Positions 45,550-54,076 of a stretch of DNA of 64,000 nucleotides are shown one piece after another. The stretch covers positions 96,661-160,660 of the forward strand of contig JAETON010000003.1 of NCBI GenBank assembly GCA_021771695.1, in the 5' to 3' direction. This DNA comes from Lachnospiraceae bacterium (GTDB lineage Bacteria; Bacillota; Clostridia; Lachnospirales; Lachnospiraceae). Each line of letters opens with the position of its first letter. Within the stretch, counting starts at the first letter, position 1. The notes under the pieces are model-generated. The model did no database searches, had not been told where the DNA came from, and saw only the letters and a program-made list of their open reading frames with translations. The position numbers and the translations under genes are program-made.

Positions 45550-46314
45550 TTAAAGATAGCACTCACATTCTTTGCGGACAGAGCAATCTTTTTTGATTGC
45601 CAGAGATGCAGCTGCAACCATAGCACCGTTAACCTTTCTGGCTTTGTTTGGACATTTGACAACACACCGCATACACGAGATACACTTATCTTTATTTGTT
45701 TTTTTCACGTTGTCTTTATCAATGGCACCTGCCGGACAGTGAGCGGCACACAATCCGCAGCTGATACAGGCAGAGGTGGCTTTGGGCACAAGTCCTGCAC
45801 CACCAGCCTTCTTATAAGGACGTTTACCCGGGATCGTAAACTTACTGTCATCAAAAGAACCTGACAGTTTATGTGCAATCTTTGCACCAATTTCTTTTAG
45901 ATTCTTTTCATCGGCTGCATCGGGACGTCCTGTTGCATACTGGTGAATAATGGAATGCTCTGCAATAGCAGCGACAGCCGCAATCACACGGAAACCGCAC
46001 TCTTTTGCTAGATCCTCCATCTCCACAAGGGTATCCTCGTAGGCCCGGTTGCCATAAACGCACAGTAGTACGCAAGGCATTCCATTTCCCTGAACTCTCT
46101 TTAGTCTCTCTGAAGCCAATGCTGGAACACGACCTCCGAAGGAAGGAAGTGCAAGCACCGCAACCGTATCACTGCCTGCTGAAAAATCCCCTGTATCAAA
46201 GGATATATTTGTCAAATCAAGCGGCTGAGTTTCAAATGCAAGGGCAGAGCAAAGAATGCCAGCGACCTTCTCTGTACCGCCAGTTGGACTAAACAAGATA
46301 AGTGAACATTTCAT
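45550..46314 (-). CDS. EFR1-family flavodoxin-ferredoxin protein
   Basis: A 254-residue redox protein. The N-terminal part is flavodoxin-like (ILFSPTGGTEKVAGILCSAL, about residues 6-25, binds FMN phosphate). The C-terminal part has two 4Fe-4S motifs, CISCGLCAAHCP (about 184-195) and CISCMRCVVKCP (about 212-223). It passes electrons between a flavin and iron-sulphur partners. The base composition is richer in G+C than the neighbours (for example GGACGACC-rich stretches), which hints at separate origin. It ends with a Cys cluster, CSVRKECECYL. Confidence 0.88.
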   Translation of the reverse strand: MKCSLILFSPTGGTEKVAGILCSALAFETQPLDLTNISFDTGDFSAGSDTVAVLALPSFGGRVPALASERLKRVQGNGMPCVLLCVYGNRAYEDTLVEMEDLAKECGFRVIAAVAAIAEHSIIHQYATGRPDAADEKNLKEIGAKIAHKLSGSFDDSKFTIPGKRPYKKAGGAGLVPKATSACISCGLCAAHCPAGAIDKDNVKKTNKDKCISCMRCVVKCPNKARKVNGAMVAAASLAIKKDCSVRKECECYL

Positions 46315-46431
46315 GATTCCATTCCTCCTTGTATAAATTTTAAAATTACATTTTTGCTTATATTATAGCATATAAGCAACAGCATTCACTCTGATTTTAC
46401 ATTTTCATAAGTTTTTGTTTCGTCAGTAACA

Positions 46432-47760
46432 TCAAAAATTCCATCTATAACACAATATCCCTACTATATCCGCTAAAATCCAGCCAATAGGAATTGCCCA
46501 CCAAATTGCTGTGATACCCAGCATTGTTGGCGCAAATAGATAAGCTAACAGCACTCTTGTCCCAAGAGATATGATTGTCAGCACAAAAGACATTTCTGCT
46601 TTTTGAATCCCTCTATAATATCCATACAGAAGGAACAAACATCCAATACCGGAATAAAATGTACCTTCAATCCGTAAATACCTGACACCTTCCAAAATAA
46701 TTTGTGTTTCTGTTCCATCTACAAATAATCCCATAAGCTGTGCCGGAAAAATCCATATGAAAACAGATATACAAATGCAAAAAGTGAAAGACATAAGCAT
46801 AGCACTTTTGGTCCCTTTATGAATACGTTCTGTCTTATTTGCACCATAGTTTTGAGAAATAAACAAAGAATAAGCATTTCCAAATTCTTGTGCCGGCATA
46901 TATGCCAAGGTATCGATTTTAACAGCTGAGGCAAAGGCTGCCATGATGATCGTACCAAAGCTATTGACCAACCCCTGAATCATTAGAATACCGAAATTCA
47001 TAACTGATTGCTGCAAACCGGTTAATACATCATTCTTGATAATATCCTTCATTCGATTCCATTGAAACTTCTGCTCTGTTTTTAGCAGATCCGGTCTTTT
47101 ACAGATGGTATAAAAGGCAATTCCAATTCCGGCAACCCCCTGTGAAAGCACTGTTGCAATTGCTGCTCCTGAGATCTCCCACTTTAAAGAAATCACAAAA
47201 TATAAATCTAAAATAATATTTAGTACAGAAGAAAAGGCAAGAAAATAAAGTGGCACAATGGAATTTCCTATAGAACGTAAGAGATATGCAAAAAAGTTAT
47301 ACAGAAAAATAAATCCTATTCCAATAAAAATAATTTTCACATATTCTCGCATTAAAAAATAAATATCTTCCGGTACAGAAAGCAAATGCAGGATAACATC
47401 TATCTCTGGAAACACCAATAAGATTATCACAATTGTCACACCGCCAATAAACCAAAAGGATAATTTTATATCCTGTTTCATTTGTTCTATTTTCCCGGCA
47501 CCATACCATTTAGAAAATATTGCTCCACTGCCCATACAAAGTCCTATAATCAGGGAAGTCAAAAATATCATAAGTGTATAGGCAGAACCTACTGCTGCCA
47601 ATGCACCTGATCCGATAAATCGTCCGACAATAAACATATCAGCAATATTATAAATCTGCTGCAAAAAATTGCCTGCCATCATCGGCAATGCAAAAAGCAG
47701 CATATTTTTCATAATAGGGCCTTCCGTTAATTTACTATTCCTCATTTTCTTCTCCACCAC
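46432..47760 (-). CDS. MATE-family exporter
   Basis: A 442-residue protein with about twelve hydrophobic segments. KLTEGPIMKNMLLFALPMMA, GNFLQQIYNIADMFIVGRFI and GIGFIFLYNFFAYLLRSIGN are MATE signatures. It probably exports drugs or metabolites. It is not closely similar to the MATE protein at 3372-4712. It is a single-gene unit between the EFR1 gene and a small remnant. Confidence 0.9.
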   Translation of the reverse strand: MVEKKMRNSKLTEGPIMKNMLLFALPMMAGNFLQQIYNIADMFIVGRFIGSGALAAVGSAYTLMIFLTSLIIGLCMGSGAIFSKWYGAGKIEQMKQDIKLSFWFIGGVTIVIILLVFPEIDVILHLLSVPEDIYFLMREYVKIIFIGIGFIFLYNFFAYLLRSIGNSIVPLYFLAFSSVLNIILDLYFVISLKWEISGAAIATVLSQGVAGIGIAFYTICKRPDLLKTEQKFQWNRMKDIIKNDVLTGLQQSVMNFGILMIQGLVNSFGTIIMAAFASAVKIDTLAYMPAQEFGNAYSLFISQNYGANKTERIHKGTKSAMLMSFTFCICISVFIWIFPAQLMGLFVDGTETQIILEGVRYLRIEGTFYSGIGCLFLLYGYYRGIQKAEMSFVLTIISLGTRVLLAYLFAPTMLGITAIWWAIPIGWILADIVGILCYRWNF

Positions 47761-47819
47761 ATGTCATGTAAATACCTTAAATGCATTTTAACACGTTTTG
47801 AGGATTTCATCACTATCAC

Positions 47820-47939
47820 CTATTCGAATATAAGAACCTTTTCATCGCCCTTTTCCACGATAATAACTCCACCTTCATCTTGATTTAAAAAACTTGAAAG
47901 TGTATCATACAATCGTTTGGGGCAGCCTTTTACTTTCAA
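47820..47939 (-). other. 39-codon open frame, possible gene remnant
   Basis: From a TTG the frame reads LKVKGCPKRLYDTLSSFLNQ, then DEGGVIIVEKGDEKVLIFE-stop. The composition is protein-like, but there is no RBS, and a stop lies right before it. It may be the tail of a lost gene. The rest of 47761-48023 holds nothing else I can support. Confidence 0.25.
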
Positions 47940-48023
47940 TTAAAAACTGATAACTCTTTTAGTATCCAAAAATCTCCTCACTTACTAATTCTGTTAATTT
48001 CTGCATTATCTATGATATAATTT

Positions 48024-49424
48024 CTAAACAATTCCATTCAACTCCTGATACAGATTCTTTGCATATGAATCTGTCATACCGCTGATAAAATCCGTAACCA
48101 TGAGAAAACGCAGATATAACTTTTCTGCATCACTTTTTTCATCCCCTTCTTTGAGAGAAAATAGATAATCATTTTTATAATTTTCTGAAATAAGATGTAT
48201 ATACTTCTTCTGTGCTGATAATTCCAACTTTAATATTTCTGAAGAATTAAACACAAACTCTGCCATTGCTCCCTTTAATATCTTAATTGTATATTCGTGG
48301 AATCCATCCGCAAACATATCTTTTTTATAAGTTCCCTCCATAATTTCATTATAATTTTTTGAAAAACTATAAGAAACTACATACATGAGCCAACCTTTCA
48401 CAAATACCGTCCACTTCTGAAAAGCCACCAAAGCTTTTTCCTGATTTAAATCCCCTTTTTCTTCTATTTCCCCAATTCTCTCTTCTAAATTTTGAATTAA
48501 CTCCCCTGATTTTTCCTTTTTTACATCATCCGGAAATTTCTTCATTTGTTTTTTGTAATAGTCAATAAATTGTCTCACTGTAAATTTTCTTTTTTTCAAT
48601 GCATCTTCCAAATCGGAGGTCGCATAGGCAATATCATCAGAAGCTTCCATTAAAAAAGTCAACGGATGTCTTACAGTGTTTCCATTTTCTAATTTTGTTC
48701 CTGTTTTATTACAAATTTCATGAAATACATCTTTTTCTGAAAAGAAATAACCCAATTTATGTAATTTTACATCAGCATTTTCTGAATCATCAACCTTCGT
48801 TGAATCTGTTGGATACTTAATTAATGTATTCATTACGCTATATGTTAAATTAATATCATATCCTTCCGGATTATATCTGATTTTTAACAAAATTCGTAAT
48901 GCCTGTGCGTTCCCTTCAAAATTTTTTAAATCTTCAACCATTTGAGGACTAACTGCTCTTAAATAATCACGAATAGAACCTTTATTTTTATATGTAAATG
49001 AATCATCTTCAAATTTATCTCTAAACCAATCTCTGATTACAACTTCGCCAAAATGTCCAAACGGTGGATTTCCTAAGTCGTGCAATAGACCTGCACAAGA
49101 TAAAATAGAATGAATTTCAGATGAAAGTTCTTTGTCATTTTTAAATTCATTTTTTGCATAGTTTGATTTATTCTCTGTAAGCATAATACCAAGTTGTTTT
49201 GCAATGGTAGATACTTCTACAGAATGGGTCAACCTGGTACGAACAAAATCACTTTTATCCAAAGGAAAAACCTGCGTTTTATCCTGAAGCCGCCGAAATG
49301 CTGCACTAGAAATAATGCTTTTATAATCTTTTTCAAAATTACTAATTGGATAATCTGACCAACATTTAGGATCTTCTTCACGATTCACTTGTGTTTTTTT
49401 AGAAACTAATTTTTTCCACTTCAT
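48024..49424 (-). CDS. dGTP triphosphohydrolase-like HD protein
   Basis: A 466-residue HD-superfamily enzyme from the ATG at 49424, with AAAGGAG seven bases before it. YKSIISSAAFRRLQDKTQVF and RTRLTHSVEVSTIAKQLG are the dGTPase start, CAGLLHDLGNPPFGHFGE is the HD motif, and DDIAYATSDLEDALKKRKFT follows. It hydrolyses dGTP to deoxyguanosine and triphosphate. In some bacteria such enzymes starve phages of dNTPs. It is coupled (ATGA) to a small upstream gene and lies in a defence-rich region. Confidence 0.9.
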   Translation of the reverse strand: MKWKKLVSKKTQVNREEDPKCWSDYPISNFEKDYKSIISSAAFRRLQDKTQVFPLDKSDFVRTRLTHSVEVSTIAKQLGIMLTENKSNYAKNEFKNDKELSSEIHSILSCAGLLHDLGNPPFGHFGEVVIRDWFRDKFEDDSFTYKNKGSIRDYLRAVSPQMVEDLKNFEGNAQALRILLKIRYNPEGYDINLTYSVMNTLIKYPTDSTKVDDSENADVKLHKLGYFFSEKDVFHEICNKTGTKLENGNTVRHPLTFLMEASDDIAYATSDLEDALKKRKFTVRQFIDYYKKQMKKFPDDVKKEKSGELIQNLEERIGEIEEKGDLNQEKALVAFQKWTVFVKGWLMYVVSYSFSKNYNEIMEGTYKKDMFADGFHEYTIKILKGAMAEFVFNSSEILKLELSAQKKYIHLISENYKNDYLFSLKEGDEKSDAEKLYLRFLMVTDFISGMTDSYAKNLYQELNGIV

Positions 49425-49639
49425 AAATTTCTCCTTTTTGCACATTCATTTTTGTTATCTTCATTACATTGTTTTGCTTTTTGAGTTTCTATTTTCTCTA
49501 AGATCTTATCCCTTTCATCTGTCTGAATACTTACAATTTTGGAAACCTCTTTTATGTAATCAAACCTATCTTTTACTGATTCTTTGGTCAAAGCCGATTT
49601 CTTAATGATAATTTTCTTCTTATCATAAACCCTATCCAT
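49421..49639 (-). CDS. small charged protein coupled to the dGTPase
   Basis: A 72-residue protein, MDRVYDKKKIIIKKSALTKE at the start and KAKQCNEDNKNECAKRRNL at the end. It is rich in Lys and Glu and probably helical (SKIVSIQTDERDKILEKIE). Its stop overlaps the dGTPase ATG. The site before its ATG is weak. I do not recognise the family. As a conserved partner it could be an inhibitor or sensor for the dGTPase. Confidence 0.55.
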   Translation of the reverse strand: MDRVYDKKKIIIKKSALTKESVKDRFDYIKEVSKIVSIQTDERDKILEKIETQKAKQCNEDNKNECAKRRNL

Positions 49640-49756
49640 TCCACTGTTGAAGTGTTCTTATATTTTATTGCATACTTACCTTGTTTAGATCTGCAAAAGT
49701 CAATTTGCTTTGTTTTATCATCCTTTGTACCTTATTCACAGAAAAACATATCTTAT

Positions 49757-49809
49757 AATATTTAATATAAATTTTATCACCAAACGTTGTTTCTGTATAG
49801 ATGAATATA
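49757..49809 (-). repeat. upstream element shared with 38700-38752
   Basis: See 38700-38752. This copy lies in the 224-base gap upstream of the small protein/dGTPase pair. The sequence ATAAAAATCAGAGATG directly after it occurs again at about 53891-53906, in the leader of the DUF2075 gene. Confidence 0.45.
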
Positions 49810-49863
49810 AAAATCAGAGATGAAAAAACTTCCATGTTTTCTATATCTGCTGTAACCTTATTT

Positions 49864-50217
49864 TTATACTAAATTCCGCCATACTCCAAAAGCACATAAA
49901 ATAATTGTATATCCTACCACCAAATAATGATTCCATTTAGGCAATTCACGCTCCCTCATCTTCAAGAAATCGCAATAAATGAGTTCAATCAACAAAAATG
50001 GCCCTGTTATAAAAAGAAATGGATTTGCATGATAGGCTCCTTGAAAATCTAATTTCGTCAAACATATAATTAAGGTGGTTATTCCACATCCTGGACATAA
50101 CCACCCTGTAACTTTTCGAAATATGCACGGAATCGCAAGATTCGTCAATCTCAACCATATATAATATATCATTCCTAATCCTAATATTATAATTATCGTT
50201 CTTGCTTTTCCCTTCAT
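49864..50217 (-). CDS. DUF2752 membrane protein
   Basis: A 117-residue protein with three or four hydrophobic segments. WLCPGCGITTLIICLTKLDF and GAYHANPFLFITGPF match DUF2752, small proteins with a CPGCG motif. The function is unknown. It lies 31 bases after a DUF4234 gene; the two often occur together in Clostridia membrane-protein clusters. Confidence 0.8.
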   Translation of the reverse strand: MKGKARTIIIILGLGMIYYIWLRLTNLAIPCIFRKVTGWLCPGCGITTLIICLTKLDFQGAYHANPFLFITGPFLLIELIYCDFLKMRERELPKWNHYLVVGYTIILCAFGVWRNLV

Positions 50218-50248
50218 AACTTCTTTGTCTTTCTTATGTAATAGTATC

Positions 50249-50614
50249 TTAGATTGCCTTATTTATTGTATCCTGCATCAGACAATAATTAATAATTGAA
50301 AATCCAAAAAGAGCCAAAAGAAGATAAATAATTTTTGAACTTCCTGATCCATCTCCTTTTATCTTATCACATCGTTCACCCATTCTAAAATTCCAATAAA
50401 TTCCGTAAATTCCACAAGTGATGATCGTAAACAGTAAAACCATTCCCCCACTTGTTGCCTGAGATTCTCCTGACAACTGGTTAATTTCATTATTCAATTT
50501 TATCATCCAGTAAATGCCATAAATTCCGCAAGTAACAATAGATAATATAACAGCTGCAGGAATACTCCTTGAGGTAATGTCCTGATAATTGCTGCCGTTT
50601 GTCATAGTTTCCAT
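50249..50614 (-). CDS. DUF4234 membrane protein
   Basis: A 121-residue protein. The ATG at 50614 follows GGAGGAGG. It has an internal repeat: SIVTCGIYGIYWMIKLNNEI and TIITCGIYGIYWNFRMGER. Each copy is half of a hairpin of membrane helices, typical of DUF4234. The function is unknown. Confidence 0.8.
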   Translation of the reverse strand: METMTNGSNYQDITSRSIPAAVILSIVTCGIYGIYWMIKLNNEINQLSGESQATSGGMVLLFTIITCGIYGIYWNFRMGERCDKIKGDGSGSSKIIYLLLALFGFSIINYCLMQDTINKAI

Positions 50615-50689
50615 ATATATTTCCTCCTCCATATATTGTTTTTATATTCTACTAAATAATAAAGTGTCTTGTCAATATATAGATTTTAT

Positions 50690-50920
50690 CTAATAATATC
50701 CACAATTGCCTCTTTCTGATGCTTCTTCCCCCGATATGTATCTGGCACGAAACTCCATATTTACTTCGCGGAGTTCTTTCTTTCCATCAATATAATCCTG
50801 ATACATTTCAATTATACCAGAACTGCAGCCATCACAGGTTGCAGAAATATTGCCCAATGATTCTGCTACAATCTGTTCACGCTCCTGTTTTGTTGTATCC
50901 TTAATTAAATAACTTGACAT
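50690..50920 (-). CDS. small cysteine-containing protein, uncharacterised
   Basis: A 76-residue protein from the ATG at 50920, with GGGAGG before it. It reads MSSYLIKDTTKQEREQIVAE, then GNISATCDGCSSGIIEMYQD and ends RGNCGYY. The Cys-x2-Cys motif and the final Cys could bind a metal. Similar small proteins are common in Lachnospiraceae, where names such as PurH-like are not supported by size. The function is unknown. Confidence 0.65.
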   Translation of the reverse strand: MSSYLIKDTTKQEREQIVAESLGNISATCDGCSSGIIEMYQDYIDGKKELREVNMEFRARYISGEEASERGNCGYY

Positions 50921-50924
50921 AAAT

Positions 50925-51476
50925 TTATTTCCTCCCTTTTGTTTTTTCAATGATTTTATATTCTTCTTTTGTCAAAATATCTTTTTCATCAATAATTTTC
51001 ATATTTAATCCACCCTTTGTCCAGCTCCCGTCCCAAAAGTCATATAACGCACTATTCCATACTCCAACAGCAGATATCATCAACATTGATACGATCAATA
51101 GAATGCCAGCATAAAAGATCAATTGCAAATTTATTCCTAAGAACCAAAAATTAACGCTGATAATCCAAATCACTGATATGACCAGTCCAGCTATATATTG
51201 TATCAAGCTGCATTTTGAGATGCGGTTCGGATACTTATTTGCATAGTAATAAGAATATAAAATAGGAATATCTGTAACAACTTTTTGGTTCCAGCCAACA
51301 TATTTTTTAATTAAAATTTTTGCCAAAAAATCCGATTTCATATCATAAAATTGATTTATTTTATCGTGTTCATTCCACATTGTATAATTCCGGCAAATGT
51401 GGAAAATCATTCCTAGCGGTGGCAATAAAAGAAATATGAAATATACCAATATGACTAAAATAAATGCAGGCATCAC
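50925..51476 (-). CDS. four-helix membrane protein, hypothetical
   Basis: A 183-residue protein with one N-terminal membrane segment (FILVILVYFIFLLLPPLGMI) and two or three more in the second half (LIQYIAGLVISVIWIISVNF, then LIFYAGILLIVSMLMISAVG). The tail LNMKIIDEKDILTKEEYK should be cytoplasmic. A truncated copy of its second half is present at 36237-36518. I do not recognise the family. Confidence 0.6.
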   Translation of the reverse strand: MMPAFILVILVYFIFLLLPPLGMIFHICRNYTMWNEHDKINQFYDMKSDFLAKILIKKYVGWNQKVVTDIPILYSYYYANKYPNRISKCSLIQYIAGLVISVIWIISVNFWFLGINLQLIFYAGILLIVSMLMISAVGVWNSALYDFWDGSWTKGGLNMKIIDEKDILTKEEYKIIEKTKGRK

Positions 51477-51503
51477 AATCTCCTTATCCTTTTAAACTCT
51501 TAT

Positions 51504-51875
51504 TTATTCGAACTCTGTGTATTTTTCGTTATTTCCTTTACTCTTTTCTACAGGATATTTTTCATTATTTTTCTTTAATTTATTTTCAAGAATATCATTT
51601 AAATCAATATCATTCATTTGAGCAAAACGTAATATAAAAAATAATGTATCTGCCAGTTCTTCTTCTACATGTTTTCTCTTATTGGGATTCAACAAAATAT
51701 CTCTCGTCTGCTGCTCTGTTTTAAAACGAAAAATATCTAACAATTCGTTTGCCTCCGTTGACACCCCAATTGCTAAATCCTTTGGATTATGAAATTGATC
51801 CCAGTCACGTTCCTCACAAAACTGTTGTACTTTTCTTTTTAATTCATCTAATGTTGTAATTTGATCTGTTTTCAT
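51504..51875 (-). CDS. MazG-like nucleotide pyrophosphohydrolase
   Basis: A 123-residue all-helical protein. FCEERDWDQFHNPKDLAIGV, STEANELLDIFRF (E-x2-E), and HVEEELADTLFFILRFAQMN (EExxD) are the metal-binding motifs of MazG/RS21-C6-like enzymes. It hydrolyses (d)NTPs to monophosphates and pyrophosphate. Its ATG overlaps the stop of the nuclease-helicase gene by four bases, so the two proteins are made together. Confidence 0.9.
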   Translation of the reverse strand: MKTDQITTLDELKRKVQQFCEERDWDQFHNPKDLAIGVSTEANELLDIFRFKTEQQTRDILLNPNKRKHVEEELADTLFFILRFAQMNDIDLNDILENKLKKNNEKYPVEKSKGNNEKYTEFE

Positions 51876-53743
51876 CTTATTTTTACCTGTTCCCTCAAAT
51901 AATCTCTCAATCCATCATCCACGCAATAAATATAACACCCTTTCATACCTCGTGTCATTAATGTGCGATATGTATTTTTAATAATTTCATCCGCTGCCTG
52001 ATTTGCCTTTTCTGGATTTTCTTTATATAGCTTTTTGATTCCCCTTAAAGATTGATCGGTTCTAGCTCGTTTTGTAAAATCAGTTATAATGTGCCCATTT
52101 TCAAAACGCATATCCTCTCCGATAATAACTCCAACATAGTCAAATTCTAATCCCTGTGATGTATGAATACATCCAATTTCATTTACTGAAGTTTCATCAA
52201 TAGCATAGGTACTGGAGTTTCCAAGATTCCAACTCATTTCAAAGTCCCCAATCTGAATATCATGGACTTGGGTATCATTTTTCCCTTCCTTTAACCAATT
52301 CCAGCAGTATCCCGCTAGAATCCTGGCATGATTTGCAAATTGATTTTTTTGAAATATAATATCTCTTACTTCGTTTGGTGAATCACAAATACGAATATCA
52401 TAATCTATATCTTCCATATCAGTATTGGCTGTTTCCCGAATTTGCAGCACTTGATCTAACCACGCCAAATAGCCTTCTGAACCATTACAACGAAACTGAG
52501 ATTGTAATTCCATATGAAAAATCTCAGATTTCTCTTTATCAGCCCATTTCTCAATTTCTTCTACCCTCCCGATATCTTTTAATGTAACTCTTTGACTTTC
52601 ATCAATAAAAAACACACTGCACAATGATGCATGAATAATCTCTTTGACCTGATTTTCTCCCATGTTTTGGAACATCCCTGATTTTGCGTTCAGACGATGA
52701 GCTTCATCTACCAAAATTGTATGTACAATATTGTTTTCTGCCTCCGTATAAATTCCAGAACCTTTCAACATATTGTCCACACTGCTCTTTTTCATATGTC
52801 CTTTTAACTTTTTTAGATAAACATTTCTTGGCGCACTATTTTTAGAGACGTATTGTACAAATTGATTTCTTTTTGTTAATTCTGCCAATAAATTTATCGC
52901 GACGACAGACTTTCCTGTTCCCGGACCTCCCTGAACAATAATTGTCCGTTTCTTATGATCTTTCATACATTTCTGAGACAAAGAAATAATTTCTTCATAA
53001 ATAACCTTTTGATCATCAATCATTATAAATTCTCGATTGCCTTTTAACATACTGGCAATCGAGTTTTGAAGACTTTTGGATGGACGGATTTTTCCGCTGT
53101 CTATCATATAAATAATCTCTGTATTATCACCAGTGATAATGCATTTCTTAATAAAATCTCGAAGTTTCGGTACTTGTCCTCTAGTAAATGCCGGAGACTC
53201 TTCTAAGTAAGGTCTATATTGTTCTTCATCCAACGGATCATCTTCTTGACGGCGGTAATTATGTAAATAGGCACACGGATAAATTTTTACATTTTCTAAT
53301 TGTACAGATTCATTATAATCTTGTATCAACATTGCGTAAGACCAAGCCTGATAAGACGGGTGTACCACTTTTCGTTTTGCATTCCCTGTATAAGTTTCTA
53401 CCAATGCATCTTCCCCTGCTACGAATTCTATTTGACTCCATTGTTTCAACTCAATAACCACTACATTGGCCTTATCTTGTTTATCATATCCTGAAATAAT
53501 AAAATCGATTCTTTTTGAAGTTTGAGGGATATTATACTCGATTGCAATTCCTGCTTCTGATGGAATGTCTTTGTCCGTAAGAACTTTGTACATATATTCC
53601 AAAGAATTTTCCCATGCACGGAATTCATTCTGTGCTGTATGCCGTTTCATTTTGTTATAAATATTTGTCTCAATTTCTACTGCAATTGTGTCGTTTTCCA
53701 CACTGGTTAGAAAATCTGACTTTATTCCATCATAAACAATCAT
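51872..53743 (-). CDS. PD-(D/E)XK nuclease plus DUF2075 helicase protein
   Basis: A 623-residue protein. The N-terminal 200 residues contain SKRIDFIISG (Asp80) and VVVIELKQWS (Glu98, Lys100), the PD-(D/E)XK core. The second part is a schlafen-like DUF2075 helicase: Walker A GGPGTGKSVVAIN (272-284), Walker B LVDEAHRL (344-351), FIDESQRV, then IGCIHTSQGLEFDYVGVIIG and YRTLMTRGMKGCYIYC. It likely cuts and unwinds nucleic acid. With the overlapping MazG-like gene it forms a two-gene module typical of defence islands. No experimental role is known to me. Confidence 0.85.
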   Translation of the reverse strand: MIVYDGIKSDFLTSVENDTIAVEIETNIYNKMKRHTAQNEFRAWENSLEYMYKVLTDKDIPSEAGIAIEYNIPQTSKRIDFIISGYDKQDKANVVVIELKQWSQIEFVAGEDALVETYTGNAKRKVVHPSYQAWSYAMLIQDYNESVQLENVKIYPCAYLHNYRRQEDDPLDEEQYRPYLEESPAFTRGQVPKLRDFIKKCIITGDNTEIIYMIDSGKIRPSKSLQNSIASMLKGNREFIMIDDQKVIYEEIISLSQKCMKDHKKRTIIVQGGPGTGKSVVAINLLAELTKRNQFVQYVSKNSAPRNVYLKKLKGHMKKSSVDNMLKGSGIYTEAENNIVHTILVDEAHRLNAKSGMFQNMGENQVKEIIHASLCSVFFIDESQRVTLKDIGRVEEIEKWADKEKSEIFHMELQSQFRCNGSEGYLAWLDQVLQIRETANTDMEDIDYDIRICDSPNEVRDIIFQKNQFANHARILAGYCWNWLKEGKNDTQVHDIQIGDFEMSWNLGNSSTYAIDETSVNEIGCIHTSQGLEFDYVGVIIGEDMRFENGHIITDFTKRARTDQSLRGIKKLYKENPEKANQAADEIIKNTYRTLMTRGMKGCYIYCVDDGLRDYLREQVKIR

Positions 53744-53790
53744 ATGAAAACTCCTATCATCTACTCTTTATCCTATCAAACTTTACTTTT

Positions 53791-53819
53791 AGTATATACA
53801 ATGATTCCACTTATGACAA
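53791..53819 (-). promoter_or_regulatory. proximal promoter of the nuclease-helicase/MazG unit
   Basis: On the minus strand TTGTCA (53814-53819), a 17-base spacer and TATACT (53791-53796) lie about 50 bases before the ATG at 53743. Confidence 0.6.
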
Positions 53820-53968
53820 CAATTCATCCTGCCAACCTATTTTTATATTATCGATATTCTATTGATTTTTTTAATTCTCACAATTTTGGATATAAAAATC
53901 AGAGATGGAATATCCATAAAACAGATATGCCACCTCTTACAAAAGCTTCACTTTTCAATTCTATAGTA

Positions 53969-53997
53969 AGTGTATGCTCAACTGGCCAAGTTGTCAA
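53969..53997 (-). promoter_or_regulatory. distal promoter with palindromic operator
   Basis: On the minus strand TTGACA (53992-53997) and TACACT (53969-53974) are 17 bases apart. The spacer carries CAACT-TGGCC-AGTTG (53979-53993), a perfect inverted repeat overlapping the end of the -35 box. Transcription from here gives a leader of about 220 bases before the nuclease-helicase gene. The leader contains TGGATAT and ATATCCA arms and no other gene. Confidence 0.5.
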
Positions 53998-54053
53998 TCA
54001 CTTTTTTTGAAATTTGTATACACCAATTCTTTTTCCAGTTTTACATTGTTCAT
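53994..54053 (-). other. 19-codon open frame with strong RBS
   Basis: The frame MNNVKLEKELVYTNFKKSD has GGGGGAG five bases before its ATG and follows the SWIM gene by 23 bases. It ends inside the distal promoter. It may be a leader peptide or the start of a lost gene. Confidence 0.25.
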
Positions 54054-54076
54054 AACTCCCCCGATAAGAAGCCAAC

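Noticed and set aside
47940..48023. Another gene between the MATE and dGTPase genes
   Set aside because: Only A+T-rich DNA with a partial match to the dispersed repeat; no start with a ribosome site.
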